From the NCBI RefSeq assembly GCF_029868745.1, contig NZ_JARWOP010000099.1:1-50371 (forward strand): a stretch of 50,371 nt of DNA. The letters run 5' to 3'. Every line of letters starts with the position of its first letter. The stretch's first letter is position 1. This document shows positions 19,560-27,656 of the stretch, in pieces. This DNA is from Nocardia wallacei. GTDB lineage: Bacteria > Actinomycetota > Actinomycetes > Mycobacteriales > Mycobacteriaceae. The notes under the pieces were generated by a model that searched no databases, was not told the DNA's origin, and saw only the letters and a list, made by a program, of their open reading frames with translations. Made by a program: the position numbers and the translations under genes.

Positions 19560-20084
19560 TCAGCGGGTGTGGACCTGTTGGACCTGGTGGACGGGGAGGG
19601 GGAAGTGGTTGTCGGAGAGGAGGACCGAGACCAGGTCGCCGGTGAGGGCGGAGGCGAGGAACTGGGTGCAGGTGTGGGGGACGTGTTCCCAGAGGGGGCC
19701 GCGGCCTTCGTTGATCAGGACGGTCCAGTCGTCGGGCTGCTGGCCTGGGCGGATGAGCCAGTAGAGCATCTCACCGTTGTCGGTGGTGGCCCAGGGAATG
19801 ATCCGGGTGCCCGCTTCCTCCAGCTCGGCCGGTTTCGGCTCGAACTCCCACAGGTCGTTCAGCTCTTCGGTCTGCCAGTCTTTCCACTCGAACAGGTCGT
19901 AGCTCTCGTCGGGGCAGCCGGGCGCCATGACGCGGAGATAGTTCTCCCAGTGACTACCCCCGTAGGTGTCGATGAACTCCTTGTAGTCGGTGGGCAGCCG
20001 GAATCCGAGCGTTCGTTCCACGTTGTCCCAGTTGGTATCTGGCGCGGGGGCGGGCGGAGGGACGATTTGCCGGAGTCGATCCAT
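19560..20084 (-). CDS. SMI1/KNR4 family protein
   Basis: A 174-residue protein of the SMI1/KNR4 fold, recognizable by NWDNVERTLGFRLPTDYKEFIDTYGG near residues 20-45, the YLRVMAPG strand and the Trp-rich core WATTDNGEMLYWLIRPG. In bacteria this superfamily supplies many immunity proteins of contact-dependent or type VII toxins, but also general regulators. I choose ATG 20084, where the domain begins; the frame stays open to an ATG at 20267 but the extra 61 residues look unlike the domain and lack a clear ribosome-binding site. No toxin gene adjoins it: neighbours are ilvC and a thioesterase, so it may be an orphan immunity gene. Confidence 0.78.
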   Translation of the reverse strand: MDRLRQIVPPPAPAPDTNWDNVERTLGFRLPTDYKEFIDTYGGSHWENYLRVMAPGCPDESYDLFEWKDWQTEELNDLWEFEPKPAELEEAGTRIIPWATTDNGEMLYWLIRPGQQPDDWTVLINEGRGPLWEHVPHTCTQFLASALTGDLVSVLLSDNHFPLPVHQVQQVHTR

Positions 20085-20303
20085 GGACGCGGTCACCGGT
20101 CGATTCTCCAGGAAAATCAGCGCTCGCTCGGCAAAACGTGGGAAGGATCGCTCGAAAAAGGAAATTGTGCGACCGTGCAGGAACTTTCGGACCACCGCAC
20201 CCGCCGCTGCCGGGAAGTCGGCTACTCGCCCGTAAACCTCCAGCGTGTTTATGGTGCTTCGCGACAACGGAGTCAGAGAAGCGAACCTCTGCCCGAACGG
20301 ATA

Positions 20304-21353
20304 GTGACACCCTTGCCCTCAGCACAACTCGCGCCCAGCGTCCCGAGCCCGGCCTCGGCCGGCCGTCGGTCGGAGGCGATTCACCGGTTCCTCGTCAAAC
20401 CCGCCGACGCGGGCATTCTCGGCTCCGTCGACGGCGGTCGGCTGCTCGAATGGATCGACAAGGTCGCCTACGCCGCGGCGGCTCAGTGGAGCGGCCGCTA
20501 CTGCGTGACAGCCTATGTCGGCAACATCCACCTCGACCGCCCGATCGTGCCCGGCGAACTCGTCGAGCTGCACGCCAAGCTCGTCCACACGGGCCGCACC
20601 AGCATGCACATCCTGGTCACCGTCTACTCGACCGATCCCACGCGAGTGAAGCCGGTCCAGACCTCGCAGTGCCTGACGATCTTCGTCGCGGTCGACGACG
20701 ACAAGCGTCCCGCCGAAGTGCCGCAATGGGATCCGGCGACGATCCTGGAGCTCGAGCGCCACCGCCAAGCCCGCGCGCGAATCTCGGTGCGCAAGCAGAT
20801 CGAGCAGGCCATGGCCACCCAGCAGTACACGGCGGCGGGGACCGGGCCCAGTGCCACACTGCGTTTCCTCGCCGCGCCCTCGGACATCAACTGGGGCGGA
20901 AAGGTGCACGGCGGCCGCACGATGGGTTGGATAGACGAGGCCGCGTGCGTCTGCGGCGCGGATTGGGCGGGGCGGCACGTCATTACGTCCTATTTCGGTG
21001 GAATCCGTTTCTACCGGCCCATTCTCATCGGCCACGTGGTCGAGATCACCGCGCGGCTCATCCACACCGGCCCGCGCAGCATGCACATGAGCGTCCACGT
21101 GACGGCGACCGAAACCCTTTCCGACATACCGGAACTCGCCGCGCACGGGCTCGCCGTCGTGGTCGCCGTGGACGACGACGGCAAGGCGCGGCCGGTGAAA
21201 CAGTGGCAGCCGGAGTCGGAGGAGGACCACCTGCTCGACGCGCACGCCCGGCACCTCATCGAATTGCGGTCCCTGGTCGAGCCTTTCACCCTCGCGACCG
21301 CAGTTCCTGTCGACGCGGAACCGAGCCACTTCAGGGTGCCTGCTGCGAAGTAG
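20304..21353 (+). CDS. Acyl-CoA thioesterase with two hotdog domains
   Basis: A 349-residue protein made of two tandem HotDog-ACOT domains (about 25-150 and 175-310). Each shows the G-x-h-x-G-G-R-h-h-x-W-h-D motif (GSVDGGRLLEWIDK, GKVHGGRTMGWIDE) and a partner strand ending in RTSMHI or RSMHMS. The family hydrolyses acyl-CoA thioesters in the cytoplasm. GTG 20304 is the best start before the first domain, with only weak ribosome-binding signal. Its 3' end overlaps the convergent TetR gene by 23 bp. The neighbourhood does not fix the chain length of the substrate. Confidence 0.87.
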   Translation: MTPLPSAQLAPSVPSPASAGRRSEAIHRFLVKPADAGILGSVDGGRLLEWIDKVAYAAAAQWSGRYCVTAYVGNIHLDRPIVPGELVELHAKLVHTGRTSMHILVTVYSTDPTRVKPVQTSQCLTIFVAVDDDKRPAEVPQWDPATILELERHRQARARISVRKQIEQAMATQQYTAAGTGPSATLRFLAAPSDINWGGKVHGGRTMGWIDEAACVCGADWAGRHVITSYFGGIRFYRPILIGHVVEITARLIHTGPRSMHMSVHVTATETLSDIPELAAHGLAVVVAVDDDGKARPVKQWQPESEEDHLLDAHARHLIELRSLVEPFTLATAVPVDAEPSHFRVPAAK

Positions 21354-21996
21354 GGTGCGGCGGAGTTCGGTGCAGGCCTCGGGCTTTCGTGACACCGGCG
21401 GTCAGCAGGTCGGCGATGACGTCGACCAGATGGGCACGGTCGGTGCGGAATTCGCCGCGCAGCCAAGCGCCGACGAGTTCCAGCGTCCCGCTGACCAGCA
21501 CGTAGGCGGTGAGATCGATATCGCGGGGGTCGGGGGCGGGCGTGATCAGCAGTTCCCGGGCGACCGCCGCCATGGCATCGGCGATGGAGTGCTGCGTACG
21601 CACCCGCGCCCGCTGCAGCACCTCGGTGCTGTTCGCGAGCAGCAGCGCATTGCGACGCGGGTCGGCGGCCAGGAAATCCAGTGCGGCCGCGGCGGCCGCG
21701 CGGATCTGCACGTCGATGTCCGGCCCGGCGGCGAGCGTCGCGGCGACGACGGCGTGGATGCCCCGCGACGTGACGTCCTCGGCGAGCGCCTCCAGTAGCG
21801 TGTCCCGATCGGCGAAGAGCTCGTAGAAGTAGCGGTCGTTCAGCCGGGCACGAGCACAGACCGCCCGCTTGGTGACCGCGCCCGCCCCGCCCTCGGCCAG
21901 TAGATCCAGCGCGGCGTCCAAGAGCGCGGCGCGGCGGCGCTCACGACGTTCCCGCGCGCCGACCCCGCCGTAGGTCCGATCGGTCTCGTCGCTCAT
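21331..21996 (-). CDS. TetR-family transcriptional regulator
   Basis: A 221-residue regulator. The N-terminal HTH domain (about 17-62) reads RRAALLDAALDLLAEGGAGAVTKRAVCARARLNDRYFYELFADRDTL with the typical second and third helices. The rest is a helical ligand-binding domain. ATG 21996 is chosen with AAGG nearby; an in-frame ATG at 22008 is possible. It is divergent from the MpaB-type oxygenase gene, and two TGGTG-N8-CACCA operators lie between them. It therefore very likely represses itself and the oxygenase. Confidence 0.92.
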   Translation of the reverse strand: MSDETDRTYGGVGARERRERRRAALLDAALDLLAEGGAGAVTKRAVCARARLNDRYFYELFADRDTLLEALAEDVTSRGIHAVVAATLAAGPDIDVQIRAAAAAALDFLAADPRRNALLLANSTEVLQRARVRTQHSIADAMAAVARELLITPAPDPRDIDLTAYVLVSGTLELVGAWLRGEFRTDRAHLVDVIADLLTAGVTKARGLHRTPPHPTSQQAP

Positions 21997-22017
21997 GACC
22001 TTGACCATCTCACATTT

Positions 22018-22063
22018 CTGGTGCACGCTGACACCAGACAACTTTGGTGCCGCAGTGCACCAG
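22018..22063. promoter_or_regulatory. Tandem TetR operators TGGTG-N8-CACCA
   Basis: Two palindromes with identical spacing, CTGGTG-N8-CACCAG (22018-22037) and TGGTG-N8-CACCAG (22045-22063), lie in the divergent TetR/MpaB promoter region. Their outer arms form a perfect 11-bp inverted repeat, TTCTGGTGCAC (22016-22026) and GTGCACCAGAA (22055-22065). Confidence 0.8.
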
Positions 22064-22129
22064 AATAGCCGGACATGGCGTTCGCGGCCCCGGAGCAGCG
22101 CGGATGCCGGAACAAGGGAGTTCTCTCCG

Positions 22130-23065
22130 ATGACTTGCCCCGTTACCCAGCAGCAGTCGTCCGCGCCGCCGCGGGAGGGCACCTCGGCGGTCGTGAAACG
22201 GTTCGAGCGCGTGAGCGGCTCGGTGTTTCTCCGCTTCTTCGGCGTCGGCCTGTACGACCAGACGATGCTGCCCCCGGTGTCGGCCGCGCTGGAGAACACC
22301 GGCCGGGTGCGCTACGAGCCGTGGGCCCGCGCGATCCGCACCACCGCGTCGGACCAGATGGTGTTCCACGGCGAGGAGGCCGACCGGCTCGCCGAATCCG
22401 AGCGGTTGCTGCGACTGCACCGCGACGTCAAGGGCGTCGGACCCGATGGCGAGCGGTACTCGGCGCTGAATCCGGAGACCTGGAACTGGGTCCTGTATTC
22501 GTCGTTCTTCGTGCAGCGCACCGCATTTCTCGCCGTCACGGGTGAGCGGCTGTCGGCCGCGGACAATCAAGCGATCTGGGATCACTTCCGCGCCAAGGTA
22601 TCCGGACTGGAGCTACCGGGCCGCTCGCGCCTGCTCGAGGACTATCGCGACGTGGCCGCCCACTACGACCGCATGGTCGAGGAAAAGCTCACCACCACAA
22701 CCACATTGGACGCGGCAACCGCCGCGATCCGCCGCGCGCCCCGCCCCGACTTCCTGCCCCCGGCAGCCGAACCGCTCTGGCGCCTCGGCGCACCCGCGAT
22801 TCGTCACGTGATCACGATCCTCGGCTGCGGTGGTATGCATCCCGGCGTCCGCGCACGCATGCCGATCACCTGGACCCGCCGCCACGAGCGCGAGTACCGG
22901 GCGATGACTACGGCGCTCCAACTGGCCTACCGCTGGTTGCCGGCCACGGTTACGGACACCCCGCTGGTTCGCAACCGCCGCCGCTACGAAAAGCTCATCG
23001 CGAAATACCGAAGGATGGGCTTGGAATCGTTCACTCCCGCCGGACAGGCGGAATCCCGCACGTAG
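22130..23065 (+). CDS. MpaB-family oxygenase (DUF2236, Lcp-like)
   Basis: A 311-residue protein of the DUF2236 family, whose known members are b-type heme oxygenases: fungal MpaB and bacterial latex-clearing protein. Conserved features are the R-x-x-x-T segment RAIRTTASDQMVFHGEEA, the heme-ligand-like RLHRDVKG and the YSALNPETWNWVLYSSFF motif. ATG 22130 has AAGGGAG 9 nt upstream. It is controlled by the divergent TetR through tandem operators, which suggests induction by a hydrophobic or foreign substrate. No signal peptide is evident, so it is probably cytoplasmic. The substrate is unknown. Confidence 0.88.
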   Translation: MTCPVTQQQSSAPPREGTSAVVKRFERVSGSVFLRFFGVGLYDQTMLPPVSAALENTGRVRYEPWARAIRTTASDQMVFHGEEADRLAESERLLRLHRDVKGVGPDGERYSALNPETWNWVLYSSFFVQRTAFLAVTGERLSAADNQAIWDHFRAKVSGLELPGRSRLLEDYRDVAAHYDRMVEEKLTTTTTLDAATAAIRRAPRPDFLPPAAEPLWRLGAPAIRHVITILGCGGMHPGVRARMPITWTRRHEREYRAMTTALQLAYRWLPATVTDTPLVRNRRRYEKLIAKYRRMGLESFTPAGQAESRT

Positions 23066-23113
23066 GCCGACTGCCCGGCACCCGTGCGGGTACTGGGCCG
23101 TCGCGTAACCGAA

Positions 23114-23452
23114 TCAGCTGCTGCCGAGCCACCCCGGAGGCACAGCCTGCCGCCACCCGTTACCCGGGTGGTTGCGCCGACGATCACGATCCCAGTCGTT
23201 CCAGTCGTCGTGGCGATCCCACGGGTTATCCCACAGCCCCGGCCGATCCCACGGGTTGTGCCCGTGACCGCCGTGAGCCTCGGTAACGTCCGGCTCGCCC
23301 ACCGCATCGGCCTGCGCCGGAATAGCAACAACAGCCAGCGGAGCGGCCACAACCGCCCCCGCCACGGCCACCCGCGCCAGAGTGCGCCTGGTTATCGATA
23401 ACAAGGTGAATCCTTCCAACTCAACTGCCGTGCCAGCAGTCTCGTTCATCAC
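23114..23452 (-). CDS. Small secreted Trp/Asp/His-rich protein
   Basis: A 112-residue frame with a signal peptide: after about 20 polar residues comes TRRTLARVAVAGAVVAAPLAVVAIPAQA-type sequence, a twin-Arg n-region and Ala-rich core ending in an AxA cleavage site near residue 48. The mature part of about 64 residues is rich in Trp, Asp, His and Asn with repeated NPWDR/NPWDRHDDW/NDWDRDRR elements. I do not recognise the family. The real start may be an in-frame codon nearer the signal peptide. It is transcribed away from the PPOX gene region and convergent to mpaB-like gene; its function is unknown, though such motifs can bind metal or cell wall. Confidence 0.65.
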   Translation of the reverse strand: MMNETAGTAVELEGFTLLSITRRTLARVAVAGAVVAAPLAVVAIPAQADAVGEPDVTEAHGGHGHNPWDRPGLWDNPWDRHDDWNDWDRDRRRNHPGNGWRQAVPPGWLGSS

Positions 23453-23549
23453 CGCGGGAAGGTCACGGGGGCTAGCACCAGTACGGGGGATAAATGGGCC
23501 CGAGGGATGACGGCGGCTCAGGGTCTACCCTGACCCCACCCCACAGCAC

Positions 23550-23966
23550 CTACGAGACGTTACGCGACTCCCCATCCGGATTCGCCGGATCGATATGCCA
23601 ACTGTGAACCCGCCGAGGATGAACCCGAATCACCTCATCGCAGAACCACTCCGGATTCACCGGAATCTCCTCGACCTTCACAATCTCCGCAACCCCCCGA
23701 ACCTCGACCCCCCGCCCCCACCCCGGCTTCACCTCCGCCGGGTCATCGGGCGTCATGTCATCGACGACAAAGCTCACGTTCGGGTTCTGCCGAACGTTGC
23801 GATACCGCTGGGCGTTGGGGTTTGGCCCGCCGATGTCGATGGTTCCGTCGGGGTTGAGGCGGTAGCCGGCGGGGACTTGGTTGGGGTGGGAGGCGGGGGT
23901 GACGGTGGCGAGGCGGCCTAGGCGCTGGGTGGACAGGTAACTACGTTCGACTTCGGTAAATGGCAT
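23550..23966 (-). CDS. PPOX-class F420-dependent oxidoreductase
   Basis: A 138-residue split-barrel flavin/F420 protein of the pyridoxamine-phosphate-oxidase superfamily. It shows the short N-terminal helix FTEVERSYLSTQRLGRLATV, the strand pair FVVDDMTP and VEVRGVAEIVK, and a C-terminal HPRRVHSWHID typical of actinobacterial PPOX F420 enzymes. These use reduced F420 or FMN for small-molecule reduction. ATG 23966. It is the last ordinary high-GC gene before the lower-GC defence islet at 24.0-26.1 kb. Confidence 0.88.
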   Translation of the reverse strand: MPFTEVERSYLSTQRLGRLATVTPASHPNQVPAGYRLNPDGTIDIGGPNPNAQRYRNVRQNPNVSFVVDDMTPDDPAEVKPGWGRGVEVRGVAEIVKVEEIPVNPEWFCDEVIRVHPRRVHSWHIDPANPDGESRNVS

Positions 23967-24175
23967 GACCCGAGCGTAGAACCTTGAGCATGATTGAGGT
24001 CAACTCGTCGCATGCCTCGTGTTTCGGATTGACGGCTGCGGAGACGAAATCAGGCACGTTGTCGAAGCGACACGCCAGCTTCTGCCTCTGGTTGACAGCT
24101 GGGCGCATGTCCATAACAATCGACCAGTAGTCGGAGGGTTCAGCTGGTTTAAATGGTCTAGGGACACATCAGGCA

Positions 24176-25194
24176 ATGGCTCGTATTCTAAAAATACTGC
24201 AGAATTCGCAGAAGATCAGGGCGCACAAGCTCAACAAGGGTGTCGAGTGTGAATATCAAGTCATTGAAGACGGCGCAGGCGATACCTTGCTCCACTTGTC
24301 GACCTTCGGCTCGCAGCAGCGCATTTCGAATCGTAAGAGCAGCCAGTCTTTGCAGATTGACAGAACCATCGCACGCGACCTGATAGAAGTCTTCGGCGAT
24401 ACATTCGGGTTCGAGACAGTAGACAAAGAGGAAAGTCAACGAATTGCGGCGTATCGAAAATTTCCAGAGTTGTTTCGGCACCTGATTGCCGATGATATAT
24501 CTGCTCGAGATGTGATCGCGCTGGCGCACCGAAAGTCTCAAGTCGAGAAATTTCGTCGCCTGCTGGTCGACGACGATTTCTTCGAGGAAGAATCAGAGGC
24601 AATCCCCGGAGAAGGTGCCGAGCGGGTCTGGCAGAAGTTTTTCGAGGATAATCCATGGATTTTCGGAGCATCGTTGACGGGCCAGTTTCTGACTTCCTGG
24701 GATGCTGGCAAGTTGGAAAAGATCGTGACCGGTTCGTCCGTGTCGCAGGTCGGTAAGCGCGCCGACGCTCTTCTTCGGACATCCGGACGTATCAAATCGA
24801 CGGTGTTTGCCGAGATAAAGACGCATAAAAAGGACATCATCGGGAAAAAAATACCGTTCTGGCTGTTGGGCTCCTTCGGCGGAGCTCACTGGAGGTGTGG
24901 CGCAGGTCCAGGGAACTGTGCATGCTGCCGCAAGGCAGTTCGGAGACTGCCTTCAGGCCAAGGCCGAGGATGGTAGCAATATTCCTACGCAGTATGCGTA
25001 TGTCTTTCGACCACGTTCGTTCCTGGTGATCGGAAACCTGGCATACGCTCCGGGGCGTGGGGGGAGGCGAGAATGAGGGCAAGGTGCGCTCCTTCGAACT
25101 GTATAGAACCAGCTTGAAAGAACCCGAGGTGCTAACATTCGACGAATTGCTAGCGCGCGCCGAATGGGCTGCTGGGTTGGCCCCGAGTACGTGA
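24176..25194 (+). pseudogene. sduA: Shedu anti-phage nuclease SduA (DUF4263), two frameshifts
   Basis: Shedu is a single-gene phage-defence nuclease. The first frame (24176-24851) gives a family-like N-terminus with LLHLSTFGSQQRISNRKSSQSLQ, then RVWQKFFEDNPWIFG and the PD-(D/E)xK-type site GKRADALL...FAEIKTH (Asp197, Glu213, Lys215). At an A7 run (24845-24851) the family sequence jumps to the next frame: KKYRSGCWAPSAELTGGVAQ, then RPRSFLVIGNL. At a G6 run (25059-25064) it jumps again to KVRSFELYRTSL...VLTFDELLARAEW and the natural stop at 25194. Removing one base from each run restores a 338-residue Shedu protein. As written the product stops at 24976 without the C-terminal part. No strong ribosome-binding site; GC is lower than in neighbours. 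Confidence 0.82.
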
Positions 25195-25229
25195 CAAATT
25201 GTAGTGTACTACTCGAATTTCACGCTATC

Positions 25230-26114
25230 TCAGCCTACTGCCTGAAACTTGCTGAAACGCTCGGCAAGGCGTTCCTTAGAGGGCTGATATTTGCGTTTAC
25301 TCGGGACGGATAGTGGTCTTCCGTGCATCTCTTGAAGTCCATGCTGAAGCATGGGGCCATCCTTGTCCTCCAATAACTCGCTGTTGATTCGCACCTCGTA
25401 ATCCGGCGTGATTCCCAAATAGTTTTCATCATACGCGGCATGGTGAATCTTGCAGAGGCTCAAGCCGTTGTCGACTGTTGGCGTTCCATTGGACTCACCA
25501 TCGGCAATGATATGTGCGGCATCCAGTAGCTTGCTTCGATTCAGATTGCAAACGGCGCACTGGTATTCGTAGGCCATCAGCACTCGCCCTCGAAATTCGG
25601 GCTGATGTAGACGTTGTCTCGTAATTCTTTCTACGTATCGCTTTTCGAGGGGTTGAAGGTGCAAGGGATCGCTGATCGCCAATAAGCTTCGATCCAGGCC
25701 GATCAGGAATCGACGATTTTCTGGATCATCTCCGACGACGTAGACAGGAAAGACTGGAACGAAGAAGCCGTCGGCAATCTTGCGAAGCAGGATTATCGGT
25801 GAACGTAGTTCGTACGCGCGGCGAAGTTTTCGATTGTCTCCCTGAACGCTACCCTCCCTGTAAGCATAAGCAAAAAGGGAGTCGTCGAGTTCTTCGTCGC
25901 TGTACCTACTGTTCGGATCCGACATAATCGATAGCGTCGCTTCGAGATATGCCGGGTTGCGGATACCGCGGCTGCGGTCGATGAGGCGATGAACTTCGCC
26001 GTTGACTGTGAAGTCCCACAACTGATTTCGTGTCACGACGCCCGTGTCGCGGGTCAACGCGCTGAGGTGTTCGAAGATCGCCTCACGCAGGATGGCCTCA
26101 CCGGTGCTGTCCAC
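25230..26114 (-). CDS. HNH endonuclease, restriction-type
   Basis: A 294-residue protein, convergent with the Shedu gene and 35 bp from it. The C-terminal HNH domain has the CxxC pair C186/C189 (CAVC), the catalytic-type DAAHII (His201), NG-LSLCKIHH (Asn216, Cys221, His224/225) and the trailing LGITPDYEVRI...DGPMLQHGLQEMHG of putative restriction endonucleases (McrA-like HNH_2). Residues 1-170 form an alpha/beta domain of unknown function that could read a modified base or partner. Codon use and GC resemble the Shedu gene, not the flanking chromosome. All catalytic residues are intact, so it may be active alone. Confidence 0.85.
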   Translation of the reverse strand: MDSTGEAILREAIFEHLSALTRDTGVVTRNQLWDFTVNGEVHRLIDRSRGIRNPAYLEATLSIMSDPNSRYSDEELDDSLFAYAYREGSVQGDNRKLRRAYELRSPIILLRKIADGFFVPVFPVYVVGDDPENRRFLIGLDRSLLAISDPLHLQPLEKRYVERITRQRLHQPEFRGRVLMAYEYQCAVCNLNRSKLLDAAHIIADGESNGTPTVDNGLSLCKIHHAAYDENYLGITPDYEVRINSELLEDKDGPMLQHGLQEMHGRPLSVPSKRKYQPSKERLAERFSKFQAVG

Positions 26115-26184
26115 GAGTGAAGTGTGCCATGTTCGGATCGGTCATGTTGATCTTTGGGTTCAACCAGAACAGTGCGTCCCGACT

Positions 26185-26780
26185 AGATACCAACGGCATC
26201 GGAGGGAGGTGTCGTATCGCATCGTCGTGTTCGGAAGGGATTGCCCATCGGCTCCACGCCAGGTCGGCTTCAACGGATGTCGTGGGACGGTGGTGACATT
26301 CGTATGGTCTACTGCGGGACACGTGCGTGCCCGATCGCGAGGTAGGCCAATCGGGCGCCACAGCGAATCGAGCTTCCCAGGAGATGGCCTCGTCCAGTTG
26401 CTGCCGGATTCGTGTCGCGTCGCGGCCCCACAGATGATCGATGGTGACGACCGTGCGGTGTAGCTCTCCGGGGGAGACACCCAGCACGGCCTGCGCGATT
26501 ACTGGCGAGACGCGCAGTTCGACGCGCTCGATGTGGCTGCTGCGCAGGCGAATGGGGCAACCGTTGAGTCTGCCGACGATACTGTGCCGCGCTGCTGCCG
26601 ACCGTCGGTGTCCTCCACGGCGAGCGAACCGCCACCGAGATGCAGTACCACGGTGACGGCCGGGTGCGGGATCAGGTACGGGATCAGTCGCTTCGCGATC
26701 GGCCCGGTGCTGTGGTCGTGGAGGCCGAGCATGCCCACACTGGGGTCTCGGCCCGCACGCATCGCCCACTCTGTTTCCCA
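26185..26780 (-). pseudogene. AraC-family regulator remnant, lacks DNA-binding domain
   Basis: Read on the minus strand, one frame gives TWETEWAM...GLHDHSTGPIAKRLIPYLIPHPAVTVVLHLGGG, and after a frame change near 26600 another gives IVGRLNGCPIRLRSSHIERVELRVSPVIAQAVLGVSPGEL...VVTIDHLWGRD. Together these match the N-terminal sensory domain (DUF6597 type) of actinobacterial AraC regulators. The sequence then fades within TSVEADLAWSRW and the two HTH motifs expected next are absent. The break lies at the edge of the Shedu/HNH islet, so the gene was probably truncated when the islet arrived. Exact ends are uncertain. Confidence 0.7.
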
Positions 26781-26947
26781 TGTGCCCGCCGTATCACCTC
26801 GGTGCCCTCTGAGCCGTTTCTGCTCATATTGCTGACTCGATATGACGTGCCGCGTGACTCGTGTCGACGTCTGAGCTGAGGAAATCGAACGTCCGCCGGT
26901 TCAGGAGCTGTGGCGGACGCCCGATCGCCGAGCAGCGAATCAGGTGG

Positions 26948-27292
26948 TCAGCCCTGGGCTAGGCCGATGATGTTGCCTTGGGGGTCGGCGACGATTGCTA
27001 CCTGTTTGCCGCCGCCTACGTCGTGGGGATCCTCGGTTACCTTGCCGCCGGCCTGTATCAGGGCGTTGACCTGGGTGTTGATGTTGTCGACGGTCCAGAA
27101 GGGGGTGGGGCCGGTCATGCCGCGTTGTTGGCCGTTCGGGACCAGGCCGACCGCTGTGCCGTCGGGTGTCTCGAAGTGTACGTAGTAGGGCTGGTCGACG
27201 GCCGGTTCGGTGCCGAGAAGTGCGGTGAACTGGGCCTTTGCGGCTTCTAGGTCGGTTACCGGGTAGAGGATCGCGTCGAGTTTCTTCGCCAT
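26948..27292 (-). CDS. VOC-family (glyoxalase-like) protein
   Basis: A 114-residue vicinal-oxygen-chelate fold protein. It has the KLDAILYPVTDLEAAKAQFTALLG first module, the central FETPDGTAVGLVP strand and the closing GGKQVAIVADPQGNIIGLAQG metal/substrate strand. ATG 27292 is chosen because AAGGAG lies about 5-10 nt upstream; the frame extends 13 codons further without support. Such single-copy VOC proteins act as lyases, dioxygenases or resistance proteins; nothing local fixes the substrate. Confidence 0.87.
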   Translation of the reverse strand: MAKKLDAILYPVTDLEAAKAQFTALLGTEPAVDQPYYVHFETPDGTAVGLVPNGQQRGMTGPTPFWTVDNINTQVNALIQAGGKVTEDPHDVGGGKQVAIVADPQGNIIGLAQG

Positions 27293-27656
27293 CGTCGGGC
27301 TCCTTGTGTTGTGGGAACTTCGTTGGTTCACACGTTATGGCTGTGGCATTGCTCGGGGCTTCTCGATTCCTGACCGATCAGGGATCGGATGCCCATCGGA
27401 ACGGCGGGTGAACTCCCCGGCGCGCCGAGGCTCACCGCGTGGTTGTGCTACTCCATGCTGTTCAGGCGTCCGTTCGACCAGTTGTTGCGGACGGCCGTGA
27501 ATCGCCCAGCGGGAGCCGGCTCTCCGTGAGGAGAGGGGCACGGTGCACTCTCGGGCGGATGCGCCGCCCAGCCTGGAGGAGTAGCGTCCGCCCTGCTTTG
27601 CCCGACGGCTCGGGTACGCACGTGAAAGGCGCTGCCGCAGTGGCGAGGAGGATATC
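27293..27656. other. Intergenic region, no supported gene
   Basis: This 364-bp gap between the VOC gene and the FAD gene has no convincing reading frame. Two adjacent perfect short hairpins are visible, CTCTCC-GTGA-GGAGAG (27520-27535) and GGGCGG-N5-CCGCCC (27553-27569), about 100 nt before the FAD gene; they could be a structured leader or terminator. The last bases hold its GAGGAGG ribosome-binding site. Confidence 0.5.

Noticed and set aside
24845..24851. Programmed ribosomal frameshifting at the A7 run of the Shedu gene
   Set aside because: A second, independent frameshift at G6 would also be needed; recurrent homopolymer errors or mutations explain both more simply. Transcript slippage stays possible.
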